A stretch of 64,000 bases of DNA from Aradus depressus (taxonomy: Eukaryota; Arthropoda; Insecta; Hemiptera; Aradidae). Positions 1-13,842 of the stretch are shown here, one piece after another. Below the pieces are notes generated by a model that saw nothing but the letters and a program-made list of their open reading frames with translations, searched no databases and was not told the origin of the DNA. Location of the stretch: positions 43,392,675 to 43,456,674 of the forward strand of contig OY759219.1 of assembly GCA_963662175.1 (NCBI GenBank), given 5' to 3'. The position numbers were made by a program, and so were the translations under genes. Positions within the stretch are counted from its first letter, which is position 1. The number at the start of each line of letters is the position of its first letter.

Positions 1-303
1 AGTGGAGGTAAGACGATAAGGTATCCACCAGAGGAGGAAACAAGAAAAGAGATGTACAGACCACGAGGTACTCGTCTAGACTAGAGAGAGAGAGAGAGAG
101 AGAGAGCTCATATGAAGAAGTGGAGGTAAGACGATAAGGTATCCACCAGAGGAGGAAACAAGACAATAGATGTACAGACCACGAAGTACTCGTCTAGACT
201 AGAGAGAGAGCTCATATGAAGAAGTGGAGGTGAGACGATAAGGTATCCACCAGAGGAGGAAACAAGACAAGAGATGTACAGACCACGAGGTACTCGTCTA
301 GTC

Positions 304-350
<47 letters not shown>

Positions 351-788
351 CATATGAAGAAGTGGTGGTAAGAGGATAAGGTATCCACCAGAGGAGGAAA
401 CAAGACAATAGATGTACAGACCACGAAGTACTCGTCTAGACTAGAGAGAGAGAGAGAGAGAGAGAGCTCATATGAAGACGTGGAGGTTAGACGATAAGGT
501 ATCCACCAGAGGAGGAAACAAGAAAAGAGATGTACAGACCACGAGGTACTCGTCTAGACTAGAGAGAGAGAGAGCTCATATGAAGAAGTGGAGGTGAGAC
601 GATAAGGTATCCACCAGAGGAGGAAACAAGAAAAGAGATGTACAGACCACGAGGTACTCGTCTAAACTAGAGAGAGAGAGAGAGAGAGAGAGAGAGCTCA
701 TATGAAGAAGTGGAGGTGAGACGATAAGGTATCCACCAGAGGAGGAAACAAGACAAGAGATGTACAGCCACGAGGTACTCGTCTAGTC

Positions 789-819
<31 letters not shown>

Positions 820-1233
820 CATATGAAGACGTGGAGGTGAGACGATAAGGTATCCACGAGAGGAGAAAACAAGAAAAGAGATGTACAGACCACGAGGTAC
901 TCGTCTAGTCTAGAGAGAGAGAGAGCTCATAAAAAGAAGTGGAGGTGAGACGATAAGGTATCCACCAGAGGAGGAAACAAGAAAAGATATGTACGGACCA
1001 CGAGGTACTCGTCTAGACTAGAGAGAGAGAGAGAGCTCATATGAAGAAGTGGAGGTGAGACGATAAGGTATCCACCAGAGGAGGAAACAAGAAAAGAGAT
1101 GTACAGACCACGAGGTACTCGTCTAAACTAGAGAGAGAGAGCTCATATGAAGAAGTGGAGGTGAGACGATAAGGTATTCACCAGAGGAGGAAACAAGACA
1201 AGAGATGTACAGCCACGAGGTACTCGTCTAGTC

Positions 1234-1280
<47 letters not shown>

Positions 1281-1705
1281 CATATGAAGAAGTGGTGGTA
1301 AGAGGATAAGGTATCCACCAGAGGAGGAAACAAGACAATAGATGTACAGACCACGAAGTACTCGTCTAGACTAGAGAGAGAGAGAGAGAGAGAGAGCTCA
1401 TATGAAGACGTGGAGGTTAGACGATAAGGTATCCACCAGAGGAGGAAACAAGAAAAGAGATGTACAGACCACGAGGTACTCGTCTAGACTAGAGAGAGAG
1501 AGAGCTCATATGAAGAAGTGGAGGTGAGACGATAAGGTATCCACCAGAGGAGGAAACAAGAAAAGAGATGTACAGACCACGAGGTACTCGTCTAAACTAG
1601 AGAGAGAGAGAGAGCTCATATGAAGAAGTGGAGGTGAGACGATAAGGTATCCACCAGAGGAGGAAACAAGACAAGAGATGTACAGCCACGAGGTACTCGT
1701 CTAGT

Positions 1706-1739
<34 letters not shown>

Positions 1740-3270
1740 CATATGAAGACGTGGAGGTGAGACGATAAGGTATCCACGAGAGGAGAAAACAAGAAAAGAG
1801 ATGTACAGACCACGAGGTACTCGTCTAGTCTAGAGAGAGAGAGAGCTCATAAAAAGAAGTGGAGGTGAGACGATAAGGTATCCACCAGAGGAGGAAACAA
1901 GAAAAGATATGTACGGACCACGAGGTACTCGTCTAGACTAGAGAGAGAGAGAGAGCTCATATGAAGAAGTGGAGGTGAGACGATAAGGTATCCACCAGAG
2001 GAGGAAACAAGAAAAGAGATGTACAGACCACGAGGTACTCGTCTAAACTAGAGAGAGAGAGCTCATATGAAGAAGTGGAGGTGAGACGATAAGGTATTCA
2101 CCAGAGGAGGAAACAAGACAAGAGATGTACAGCCACGAGGTACTCGTCTAGTCTAGAGAGAGTGAGAGCTCATAAAAAGAAGTGGAGGTGAGACGATAAG
2201 GTATCCACCAGAGGAGGAAACAAGAAAAGAGATGTACGGACCACGAGGTACTCGTCTAGACTAGAGAGAGAGAGAGAGAGCTCATATGAAGAAGTGGAGG
2301 TGAGACGATAAGGTATCCACCAGAGGAGGAAACAAGAAAAGATATGTACGGACCACGAGGTACTCGTCTAGACTAGAGAGAGAGAGAGAGAGCTCATATG
2401 AAGACGTGGAGGTGAGACGATAAAGTATCCACCAGAGGAGGAAACAAGAAAAGAGATGTACAGACCTCGAGGTACTCGTCTAGACTAGAGAGGAGAGAGA
2501 GAGAGAGCTCATATGAAGAAGTGGAGGTAAGACGATAAGGTATCCACCAGAGGAGGAAACAAGAAAAGAGATGTACAGACCACGAGGTACTCGTCTAGAC
2601 TAGAGAGAAAAAGAGAGAGAGAGAGCTTATATGAAGAAGTGGAGGTAAGACGATAAGGTATCCACCAGAGGAGGAAACAAGACAATAGATGTACAGACCA
2701 CGAAGTACTCGTCTAGACTAGAGAGAGAGAGAGAGTGAGAGAGCTCATATGAAGAAGTGGAGGTAAGATGATAAGGTATCCACCAGAGGAGGAAACAAGA
2801 CAATAGATGTACAGACCACGAAGTACTCGTCTAGACTAGAGAGAGAGCTCATATGAAGAAGTGGAGGTAAGACGATAAGGTATCCACCAGAGGAGGAAAC
2901 AAGAAAAGAGATGTACAGACCACGAGGTACTCGTCTAGACTAGAGAGAGAGAGAGAGTTCATATGAAGAAGTGGAGGTGAGACGATAAGGTATCCACCAG
3001 AGGAGGAAACAAGAAAAGAGATGTACGGACCACGAGATACTCGTCTAGACTAGAGAGAGAGAGAGAGCTCATATGAAGACGTGGAGGTGAGACGATGAGG
3101 TATCCACCAGAGGAGGAAACAAGAAAAGAGATGTACAGACCTCGAGGTACTCGTCTAGACTAGAGAGAGAGAGAATGCTCATATGAAGAAGTGGAGGTGA
3201 GACGATAAGGTATCCACCAGAAGAGGGAACAAGAAAAGAGATGTACGGACCACGAGGTACTCGTCTAGAC

Positions 3271-3307
<37 letters not shown>

Positions 3308-6300
3308 CATATGAAGACGTGGAGGTGAGACGATAAGGTATCCACCAGAGGAGGAAACAAGAAAAGAGATGTACAGACCTCGAGGTACTCGTCTAGACTA
3401 GAGAGAGAGAGCTCATAAAAAGAAGTGGAGGTAAGACGATAAGGTATCCACCAGAGGAGGAAACAAGAAAAGAGATGTACGAACCACGAGGTACTCGTCT
3501 AGACTAGAGAGAGAGAGGAAGCTCATATGAAGAAGTTGAGGTGAGACGATAAGGTATCCACCAGAGGAGGAAACAAGAAAAGAGATGTACGGACCACGAG
3601 GTACTCGTCTAGACTAGAGAGAGAGAGAGCTCATATGAAGAAGTGGAGGTGAGACGATAAGGTATCCACCAGAGGAGGAAACAAGAAAAGAGATGTACGG
3701 ACCACGAGGTACTCGTCTAGACTAGAGAGAGAGAGAGAGAGCTCATATGAAGACGTGGAGGTGAGACGTTAAGGTATCCACCAGAGGAGGAAACAAGAAA
3801 AGAGATGTACAGACCTCGAGGTACTCGTCTAGACTAGAGAGAGAGCTCATATGAAGAAGTGGAGGTGAGACGATAAGGTATCCACTAGAGGAGGAAACAA
3901 GACAAGAGATGTACGAACCACGAGGTACTCGTCTAGACTAGAGAGAGAGAGAAAGCTCATATAAAGAAGTGGAGGTGAGACGATAAGGTATCCACCAGAG
4001 GAGGAAACAAGAAAAGAGATGTACGGACCACGAGGTACTCGTCTAGACTAGAGAGAGAGATAGAGAGAGCTCATATGAAGAAGTGGAGGTGAGACGATAA
4101 GGTATCCACCAGAGGAGGAAACAAGAAAAGAGATGCACAGACCACGAGGTACTTGTCTAGACTAGAGAGAAAAAGAGAGAGAGAGAGCTTATATGAAGAA
4201 GTGGAGGTAAGACGATAAGGTATCCACCAGAGGAGGAAACAAGAAAAGAGATGTACAGACCACGAGGTACTCGTCTAGTCTAGAGAGAGAGAGAGCTCAT
4301 AAAAAGAAGTGGAGGTGAGACGATAAGGTATCCACCAGAGGAGGAAACAAGAAAAGAGATGTACGGACCACGAGGTACTCGTCTAGACTAGAGAGAGAGA
4401 GAGAGCTCATATGAAGAAGTGGAGGTGAGACGATAAGGTATCCACCAGAGGAGGAAACAAGAAAAGATATGTACGGACCACGAGGTACTCGTCTAGACTA
4501 GAGAGAGAGAGAGAGAGCTCATATGAAGACGTGGAGGTGAGACGATAAAGTATCCACCAGAGGAGGAAACAAGAAAAGAGATGTACAGACCTCGAGGTAC
4601 TCGTCTAGACTAGAGAGAGAGAGAGAAAGAGAGCTCATATGAAGAAGTGGAGGTAAGACGATAAGGTATCCACCAGAGGAGGAAACAAGAAAAGAGATGT
4701 ACAGACCACGAGGTACTCGTCTAGACTAGAGAGAGAGAGAGAGTTCATATGAAGAAGTGGAGGTGAGACGATAAGGTATCCACCAGAGGAGGAAACAAGA
4801 AAAGAGATGTACGGACCACGAGATACTCGTCTAGACTAGAGAGAGAGAGAGAGCTCATATGAAGACGTGGAGGTGAGACGATAAGGTATCCACCAGAGGA
4901 GGAAACAAGAAAAGAGATGTACAGACCTCGAGGTACTCGTCTAGACTAGAGAGAGAGAGCTCATAAAAAGAAGTGGAGGTAAGACGATAAGGTATCCACC
5001 AGAGGAGGAAACAAGAAAAGAGATGTACGAACCACGAGGTACTCGTCTAGACGAGAGAGAGAGAGGAAGCTCATATGAAGAAGTTGAGGTAAGACGATAA
5101 GGTATCCACCAGAGGAGGAAACAAGAAAAGAGATGTACAGACCACGAGGTACTCGTCTAGTCTAGAGAGAGAGAGAGCTCATAAAAAGAAGTGGAGGTGA
5201 GACGATAAGGTATCCACCAGAGGAGGAAACAAGAAAAGAGATGTACGGACCACGAGGTACTCGTCTAGACTAGAGAGAGAGAGAGAGCTCATATGAAGAA
5301 GTGGAGGTGAGACGATAAGGTATCCACCAGAGGAGGAAACAAGAAAAGATATGTACGGACCACGAGGTACTCGTCTAGACTAGAGAGAGAGAGAGAGAGC
5401 TCATATGAAGACGTGGAGGTGAGACGATAAAGTATCCACCAGAGGAGGAAACAAGAAAAGAGATGTACAGACCTCGAGGTACTCGTCTAGACTAGAGAGA
5501 GAGAGAGAGAGAGAGAGAGAGCTCATATGAAGAAGTGGAGGTAAGACGATAAGGTATCCACCAGAGGAGGAAACAAGAAAAGAGATGTACAGACCACGAG
5601 GTACTCGTCTAGACTAGAGAGAAAGAGAGAGAGAGAGAGCTTATATGAAGAAGTGGAGGTAAGACGATAAGGTATCCACCAGAGGAGGAAACAAGACAAT
5701 AGATGTACAGACCACGAAGTACTCGTCTAGACTAGAGAGAGAGAGAGAGTGAGAGAGCTCATATGAAGAAGTGGAGGTAAGACGATAAGGTATCCACCAG
5801 AGGAGGAAACAAGACAATAGATGTACAGACCACGAAGTACTCGTCTAGACTAGAGAGAGAGCTCATATGAAGAAGTGGAGGTAAGACGATAAGGTATCCA
5901 CCAGAGGAGGAAACAAGAAAAGAGATGTACAGACCACGAGGTACTCGTCTAGACTAGAGAGAGAGAGAGAGTTCATATGAAGAAGTGGAGGTGAGACGAT
6001 AAGGTATCCACCAGAGGAGGAAACAAGAAAAGAGATGTACGGACCACGAGGTACTCGTCTAGACTAGAGAGAGAGAGAGAGCTCATATGAAGACGTGGAG
6101 GTGAGACGATGAGGTATCCACCAGAGGAGGAAACAAGAAAAGAGATGTACAGACCTCGAGGTACTCGTCTAGACTAGAGAGAGAGAGAAAGCTCATATGA
6201 AGAAGTGGAGGTGAGACGATAAGGTATCCACCAGAAGAGGGAACAAGAAAAGAGATGTACGGACCACGAGGTACTCGTCTAGACTAGAGAGAGAGAGAGA

Positions 6301-9300
6301 GAGAGAGAGAGCTCATATGAAGACGTGGAGGTAAGACGATAAGGTATCCACCAGAGGAGGAAACAAGACAATAGATGTACAGACCACGAAGTACTCGTCT
6401 AGACTAGAGAGAGAGAGAGAGAGAGAGAGAGCTCATATGAAGACGTGGAGGTGAGACGATAAAGTATCCACCAGAGGAGGAAACAAGAAAAGAGATGTAC
6501 AGACCTCGAGGTACTCGTCTAGACTAGAGAGAGAGAGAGAAAGAGAGCTCATATGAAGAAGTGGAGGTAAGACGATAAGGTATCCACCAGAGGAGGAAAC
6601 AAGAAAAGAGATGTACAGACCACGAGGTACTCGTCTAGACTAGAGAGAGAGAGAGAGTTCATATGAAGAAGTGGAGGTGAGACGATAAGGTATCCACCAG
6701 AGGAGGAAACAAGAAAAGAGATGTACGGACCACGAGATACTCGTCTAGACTAGAGAGAGAGAGAGAGCTCATATGAAGACGTGGAGGTGAGACGATAAGG
6801 TATCCACCAGAGGAGGAAACAAGAAAAGAGATGTACAGACCTCGAGGTACTCGTCTAGACTAGAGAGAGAGAGCTCATAAAAAGAAGTGGAGGTAAGACG
6901 ATAAGGTATCCACCAGAGGAGGAAACAAGAAAAGAGATGTACGAACCACGAGGTACTCGTCTAGACGAGAGAGAGAGAGGAAGCTCATATGAAGAAGTTG
7001 AGGTGAGACGATAGGGTATCCACCAGAGGAGGAAACAAGAAAAGAGATGTACGGACCACGAGGTACTCGTCTAGACTAGAGAGAGAGAGAGCTCATATGA
7101 AGAAGTGGAGGTGAGACGATAAGGTATCCACCAGAGGAGGAAACAAGAAAAGAGATGTACGGACCACGAGGTACTCGTCTAGACTAGAGAGAGAGAGAGA
7201 GAGCTCATATGAAGACGTGGAGGTGAGACGTTAAGGTATCCACCAGAGGAGGAAACAAGAAAAGAGATGTACAGACCTCGAGGTACTCGTCTAGACTAGA
7301 GAGAGAGCTCATATGAAGAAGTGGAGGTGAGACGATAAGGTATCCACTAGAGGAGGAAACAAGACAAGAGATGTACGAACCACGAGGTACTCGTCTAGAC
7401 TAGAGAGAGAGAGAAAGCTCATATAAAGAAGTGGAGGTGAGACGATAAGGTATCCACCAGAGGAGGAAACAAGAAAAGAGATGTACGGACCACGAGGTAC
7501 TCGTCTAGACTAGAGAGAGAGATAGAGAGAGCTCATATGAAGAAGTGGAGGTGAGACGATAAGGTATCCACCAGAGGAGGAAACAAGAAAAGAGATGCAC
7601 AGACCACGAGGTACTTGTCTAGACTAGAGAGAAAAAGAGAGAGAGAGAGCTTATATGAAGAAGTGGAGGTAAGACGATAAGGTATCCACCAGAGGAGGAA
7701 ACAAGAAAAGAGATGTACAGACCACGAGGTACTCGTCTAGTCTAGAGAGAGAGAGAGCTCATAAAAAGAAGTGGAGGTGAGACGATAAGGTATCCACCAG
7801 AGGAGGAAACAAGAAAAGAGATGTACGGACCACGAGGTACTCGTCTAGACTAGAGAGAGAGAGAGAGCTCATATGAAGAAGTGGAGGTGAGACGATAAGG
7901 TATCCACCAGAGGAGGAAACAAGAAAAGATATGTACGGACCACGAGGTACTCGTCTAGACTAGAGAGAGAGAGAGAGAGAGCTCATATGAAGACGTGGAG
8001 GTGAGACGATAAAGTATCCACCAGAGGAGGAAACAAGAAAAGAGATGTACAGACCTCGAGGTACTCGTCTAGACTAGAGAGAGAGAGAGAGAGAGAGAGC
8101 TCATATGAAGAAGTGGAGGTAAGACGATAAGGTATCCACCAGAGGAGGAAACAAGAAAAGAGATGTACAGACCACGAGGTACTCGTCTAGACTAGAGAGA
8201 AAGAGAGAGAGAGAGAGCTTATATGAAGAAGTGGAGGTAAGACGATAAGGTATCCACCAGAGGAGGAAACAAGACAATAGATGTACAGACCACGAAGTAC
8301 TCGTCTAGACTAGAGAGAGAGAGAGAGTGAGAGAGCTCATATGAAGAAGTGGAGGTAAGACGATAAGGTATCCACCAGAGGAGGAAACAAGACAATAGAT
8401 GTACAGACCACGAAGTACTCGTCTAGACTAGAGAGAGAGCTCATATGAAGAAGTGGAGGTAAGACGATAAGGTATCCACCAGAGGAGGAAACAAGAAAAG
8501 AGATGTACAGACCACGAGGTACTCGTCTAGACTAGAGAGAGAGAGAGAGTTCATATGAAGAAGTGGAGGTGAGACGATAAGGTATCCACCAGAGGAGGAA
8601 ACAAGAAAAGAGATGTACGGACCACGAGGTACTCGTGTAGACTAGAGAGAGAGAGAGAGCTCATATGAAGACGTGGAGGTGAGACGATGAGGTATCCACC
8701 AGAGGAGGAAACAAGAAAAGAGATGTACAGACCTCGAGGTACTCGTCTAGACTAGAGAGAGAGAGAAAGCTCATATGAAGAAGTGGAGGTGAGACGATAA
8801 GGTATCCACCAGAAGAGGGAACAAGAAAAGAGATGTACGGACCACGAGGTACTCGTCTAGACTAGAGAGAGAGAGAGAGAGAGAGAGAGCTCATATGAAG
8901 ACGTGGAGGTGAGACGATAAGGTATCCACCAGAGGAGGAAACAAGAAAAGAGATGTACAGACCTCGAGGTACTCGTCTAGACTAGAGAGAGAGAGCTCAT
9001 AAAAAGTAGTGGAGGTAAGACGATAAGGTATCCACCAGAGGAGGAAACAAGAAAAGAGATGTACGAACCACGAGGTACTCGTCTAGACTAGAGAGAGAAA
9101 GGAAGCTCATATGAAGAAGTTGAGGTGAGACGATAAGGTATCCACCAGAGGAGGAAACAAGAAAAGAGATGTACGGACCACGAGGTACTCGTCTAGACTA
9201 GAGAGAGAGAGAGCTCATATGAAGAAGTGGAGGTGAGACGATAAGGTATCCACCAGAGGAGGAAACAAGAAAAGAGATGTACGGACCACGAGGTACTCGT

Positions 9301-10209
9301 CTTGACTAGAGAGAGAGAGAGAGAGCTCATATGAAGACGTGGAGGTGAGACGTTAAGGTATCCACCAGAGGAGGAAACAAGAAAAGAGATGTACAGACCT
9401 CGAGGTACTCGTCTAGACTAGAGAGAGAGCTCATATGAAGAAGTGGAGGTGAGACGATAAGGTATCCACTAGAGGAGGAAACAAGACAAGAGATGTACGA
9501 ACCACGAGGTACTCGTCTAGACTAGAGAGAGAGAGAAAGCTCATATAAAGAAGTGGAGGTGAGACGATAAGGTATCCACCAGAGGAGGAAACAAGAAAAG
9601 AGATGTACGGACCACGAGGTACTCGTCTAGACTAGAGAGAGAGATAGAGAGAGCTCATATGAAGAAGTGGAGGTGAGACGATAAGGTATCCACCAGAGGA
9701 GGAAACAAGAAAAGAGATGTACAGACCACGAGGTACTTGTCTAGACTAGAGAGAAAAAGAGAGAGAGAGAGCTTATATGAAGAAGTGGAGGTAAGACGAT
9801 AAGGTATCCACCAGAGGAGGAAACAAGAAAAGAGATGTACAGACCACGAGGTACTCGTCTAGACTAGAGAGAGAGAGAGAGAGAGAGAGAGCTCATATCA
9901 AGAAGTGGAGGTAAGACGATAAGGTATCCACCAGAGGAGGAAACAAGACAATAGATGTACAGACCACGAAGTACTCGTCTAGACTAGAGAGAGAGCTCAT
10001 ATGAAGAAGTGGAGGTGTGACGATAAGGTATCCACCAGAGGAGGAAACAAGACAAGAGATGTACAGACCACGAGGTACTCGTCTAGTCTAGAGAGAGAGA
10101 GAGAGAGAGAGAGAGCTCATATGAAGAAGTGGAGGTAAGACGATAAGGTATCCACCAGAGGAGGTAACAAGACAATAGATGTACAGACCACGAAGTACTC
10201 GTCTAGACT

Positions 10210-10241
<32 letters not shown>

Positions 10242-12330
10242 CTCATATGAAGACGTGGAGGTGAGACGATAAGGTATCCACCAGAGGAGGAAACAAGAAA
10301 AGAGATGTACAGACCACGAGGTACTCGTCTAGACTAGAGAGAGAGAGAGCTCATATGAAGAAGTGGAGGTGAGACGATAAGGTATCCACCAGAGGAGGAA
10401 ACAAGAAAAGAGATGTACAGACCACGAGGTACTCGTCTAAACTAGAGAGAGAGAGAGAGAGAGAGAGAGAGCTCATATGAAGAAGTGGAGGTGAGACGAT
10501 AAGGTATCCACCAGAGGAGGAAACAAGACAAGAGATGTACAGCCACGAGGTACTCGTCTAGTCTAGAGAGAGAGAGAGAGAGAGCTCATATGAAGACGTG
10601 GAGGTGAGACGATAAGGTATCCACGAGAGGAGAAAACAAGAAAAGAGATGTACAGACCACGAGGTACTCGTCTAGTCTAGAGAGAGAGAGAGCTCATAAA
10701 AAGAAGTGGAGGTAAGACGATAAGGTATCCACCAGAGGAGGAAACAAGAAAAGAGATGTACAGACCACGAGGTACTCGTCTAGACTAGAGAGAGAGAGAG
10801 AGTTCATATGAAGAAGTGGAGGTGAGACGATAAGGTATCCACCAGAGGAGGAAACAAGACAAGAGATGTACAGCCACGAGGTACTCGTCTAGTCTAGAGA
10901 GAGAGAGAGCTCATAAAAAGAAGTGGAGGTAAGACGATAAGGTATCCACCAGAGGAGAAAACAAGAAAAGAGATGTACAGACCACGAGGTACTCGTCTAG
11001 TCTAGAGAGAGAGAGAGCTCATAAAAAGAAGTGGAGGTAAGACGATAAGGTATCCACCAGAGGAGGATACAAGAAAAGAGATGTACAGACCACGAGTACT
11101 CGTCTAGTCTAGAGAGAGAGAGAGCTCATAAAAAGAAGTGGAGGTAAGACGATAAGGTATCCACCAGAGGAGGAAACAAGAAAAGAGATGAACAGATCAC
11201 GAGGTACTCGTCTAGTCTAGAGAGAGAGAGAGCTCATAAAAAGAAGTGGAGGTAAGACGATAAGGTATCCACCAGAGGAGGAAACAAGACAATAGATGTA
11301 CAGACCACGAAGTACTCGTCTAGACTAGAGAGAGAGAGAGAGAGAGAGAGCTCATATGAAGAAGTGGAGGTGAGACGATAAGGTATCCACCAGAGGAGGA
11401 AACAAGACAAGAGATGTACAGCCACGAGGTACTCGTCTAGTCTAGAGAGAGAGAGAGAGAGAGAGAGCTCATATGAAGACGTGGAGGTGAGACGATAAGG
11501 TATCCACGAGAGGAGAAAACAAGAAAAGAGATGTACAGACCACGAGGTACTCGTCTAGTCTAGAGAGAGAGAGAGCTCATAAAAAGAAGTGGAGGTAAGA
11601 CGATAAGGTATCCACCAGAGGAGGAAACAAGAAAAGAGATGTACAGACCACGAGGTACTCGTCTAGTCTAGAGAGAGAGAGAGCTCATAAAAAGAAGTGG
11701 AGGTAAGACGATAAGGTATCCACCAGAGGAGGAAACAAGAAAAGAGATGTACAGACCACGAGGTACTCGTCTAGACTAGAGAGAGAGAGAGAGTTCATAT
11801 GAAGAAGTGGAGGTGAGACGATAAGGTATCCACCAGAGGAGGAAACAAGACAAGAGATGTACAGCCACGAGGTACTCGTCTAGTCTAGAGAGAGAGAGAG
11901 CTCATAAAAAGAAGTGGAGGTAAGACGATAAGGTATCCACCAGAGGAGAAAACAAGAAAAGAGATGTACAGACCACGAGGTACTCGTCTAGTCTAGAGAG
12001 AGAGAGAGCTCATAAAAAGAAGTGGAGGTAAGACGATAAGGTATCCACCAGAGGAGAAAACAAGAAAAGAGATGTACAGACCACGAGGTACTCGTCTAGT
12101 CTAGAGAGAGAGAGAGCTCATAAAAAGAAGTGGAGGTAAGACGATAAGGTATCCACCAGAGGAGGAAACAAGAAAAGAGATGTACAGATCACGAGGTACT
12201 CGTCTAGTCTAGAGAGAGAGAGAGCTCATAAAAAGAAGAGGAGGTAAGACGATAAGGTATCCACCAGAGGAGGAAACAAGAAAAGAGATGTACAGACCAT
12301 TAGGTACTCGTCTAGACTAGAGAGAGAGAA
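1..12330. repeat. 12.3-kb satellite array with variable (GA)n tails
   Basis: About one hundred tandem units of roughly 105-135 bp fill the first fifth of the window. Each has a conserved core (GGAGGTRAGACGATAAGG, GTATCCACCAGAGGAGG, TGTACAGACCACGAGG, CTCGTCTAGACTAGAG), then a (GA)n run of about 4 to 22 dinucleotides, then GCTCATATGAAGA. Length differences come mostly from the (GA)n run. Diagnostic variants recur in order, showing duplicated blocks: GTGGTGGTAAGAGG near 360 and 1,290; TATCCACTAGAGG near 3,880, 7,345 and 9,465; GATGCACAG near 4,130 and 7,596. The array starts before the window and ends in a decayed unit at about 12,330. Short ORFs inside are repeat artefacts. Confidence 0.97.
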
Positions 12331-12862
12331 GAATGGAAACCACCAGATCTTTTTTTACTAAATGCAAGTTTGAGATTATTTTTATATTTTATATCAATAT
12401 TTATTACTAACCATAGATTTAAGAAAAGTAAATTTTAAATGAATAAAATAACTATTATCACGTGAAATATTTTTTATTATTTCCATTTATCATAAAAAAT
12501 CTTTCTATATACTATACAAAAAAATTAAATGAAATATTAATTAAAAGAAAGTAGTGTAAGGATCGTTACAATATAGGTCATATAATGAGTTTCAGCCAAA
12601 CGCTCAACTGGCTTTGGAGGAAGAGCGAAAACGGAATTGATTCATCCTTGCTGTGAAAATACACAGTCGGTGATTCACCATTTTTCTGGATTTTTTGGGT
12701 ATTCAGAAAAATTAATAATTCAGCATCGAATTTCTGACCGTTTACATAACATGCTCTATACTTTGCATAACTGGGGAAGAAAAAAGGAAACTTGTGGTCC
12801 AGTGGTCCAGCATCTCTCCTCTCAGTCAGTCAAGTAACTCTTTTTTAACCTTTTACTTTTAG
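12331..12862. other. Non-coding flank with a dispersed repeat
   Basis: AT-rich sequence between the satellite and the first exon. A block at about 12,590-12,780, with a 'scaaacg..caactggcttt' start and an 'ataacatgctctatact' part, recurs in degraded form near 16,670, 17,890, 23,900 and 49,680, so it is a dispersed repeat of unknown type. The 66-codon ORF across it is not credible as a gene. No start codon with a signal peptide was found upstream of the first OBP-like exon. Confidence 0.5.
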
Positions 12863-12941
12863 AACCCTGATTTTTCTAATGGAAAAGTGGAATATGGTGA
12901 ATTCGCCGTGTATTGTGCCAAGGAATCCAATATGAAGCTAG
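12863..12941 (+). CDS. OBP-like module 1, exon a (Cys1)
   Basis: The acceptor tttacttttag precedes an open 79-nt exon ending at CTAG|GTAATC. It reads NPDFSNGKVEYGEF then AVYCAKESNMKL, with the single cysteine taken as Cys1. It enters in phase 0 and leaves in phase 1; its last base completes an Ala codon with exon b. There is no start codon or hydrophobic leader, so the gene must begin further upstream, possibly beyond the satellite. Confidence 0.75.
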
Positions 12942-13089
12942 GTAATCATATCATAAATTATTTTAAATAGCACAAATATTGCGGCCATTCCATTCTTATG
13001 GAGGGGGCATTTTTTTACGTGTACAAAAAAATATGATTAAAAAACTATTTGTCTCACCTATAACATTGATATAGTGATATCAGAGTTAC

Positions 13090-13690
13090 CTACTTGCTCA
13101 ATGGTACTTCCGTCTCTCCCCTCAATGATACTTCCATCCCTCCCCTCAATGATACTTCGATCCCTCCCCTCAATAACACTTCCATCCCTCCCCTCAATAA
13201 TACTTCCATCCCTCCCCTCAATGATACTTCCATCCCTCCCCTCAATAACACTTCCATCCCTCCCCTCAATGATACTTCCATCCCTCCCCTCAATGATACT
13301 TTCATCCCTCCCCTCAATAACACTTTCATCCCTCCCCTCAATAACACTTCCATCCCTCCCCTCAATGATACTTCCATCTCTCCCCTCAATGATATTTCCA
13401 TCCCTCCCCTCAATAACACTTCCATCCCTCCCCTCAATAACACTTTCATCCCTCCCCTCAATAACACTTCCATCCCTCCCCTCAATAACACTTTCATCCC
13501 TCCCCTCAATAACACTTTCATCCCTCCCCTCAATAACACTTCCATCCCTCCCCTCAATGATACTTCCATCCCTCCCCTCAATGATACTTCCATCTCTCCC
13601 CTCAATGATACTTCCATCCCTCCCCTCAATAACACTTTCATCCCTCCCCTCAATAACACTTCCATCCCTCCCCTCATTGATACTTCCATC
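13090..13690. repeat. 24-bp minisatellite, about 25 copies
   Basis: The unit is roughly CTTCCATCCCTCCCCTCAAT plus RAYA, repeated about 25 times with GATA/AACA and TTC/TTT variants. The length is a multiple of three and the unit lacks stops, so both strands show ORFs of about 200 codons; these are artefacts. The strands are strongly pyrimidine/purine asymmetric. Confidence 0.97.
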
Positions 13691-13799
13691 CCTTTCTTTG
13701 AAAAGTAGAGCCAGGAAAATGTTTTATTACTACATGAAAATGATTTAAGTATTAGATTGTAGTATTATATACAATGCTACCACATATGTATTAGATGAT

Positions 13800-13842
13800 A
13801 GTGTTATAGTTAGTTATTATGCCTCATGCCCGGGCTTTAACT
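13800..13842 (-). mobile_element. SINE family 1, outer fragment (split by LTR element)
   Basis: The block 'catgcccgggctttaact' matches the end of the minus-strand SINE copies seen at 21.2, 50.9 and 59.9 kb. The rest of the same copy resumes at 16,359 with 'aactacgtggtcatatcg'. The AACT repeated on both sides is the target duplication of the LTR element inserted in between. Confidence 0.75.

Noticed and set aside
11234..11425. Minus-strand ORF of 63 codons in the satellite
   Set aside because: Composed of satellite units including a (GA)n run read as Ser-Leu; nothing gene-like.
13074..13748. ORFs of about 200 codons on both strands with an 8-residue period
   Set aside because: The 24-bp minisatellite has a period divisible by three and no stops; both strands and two plus frames are open.
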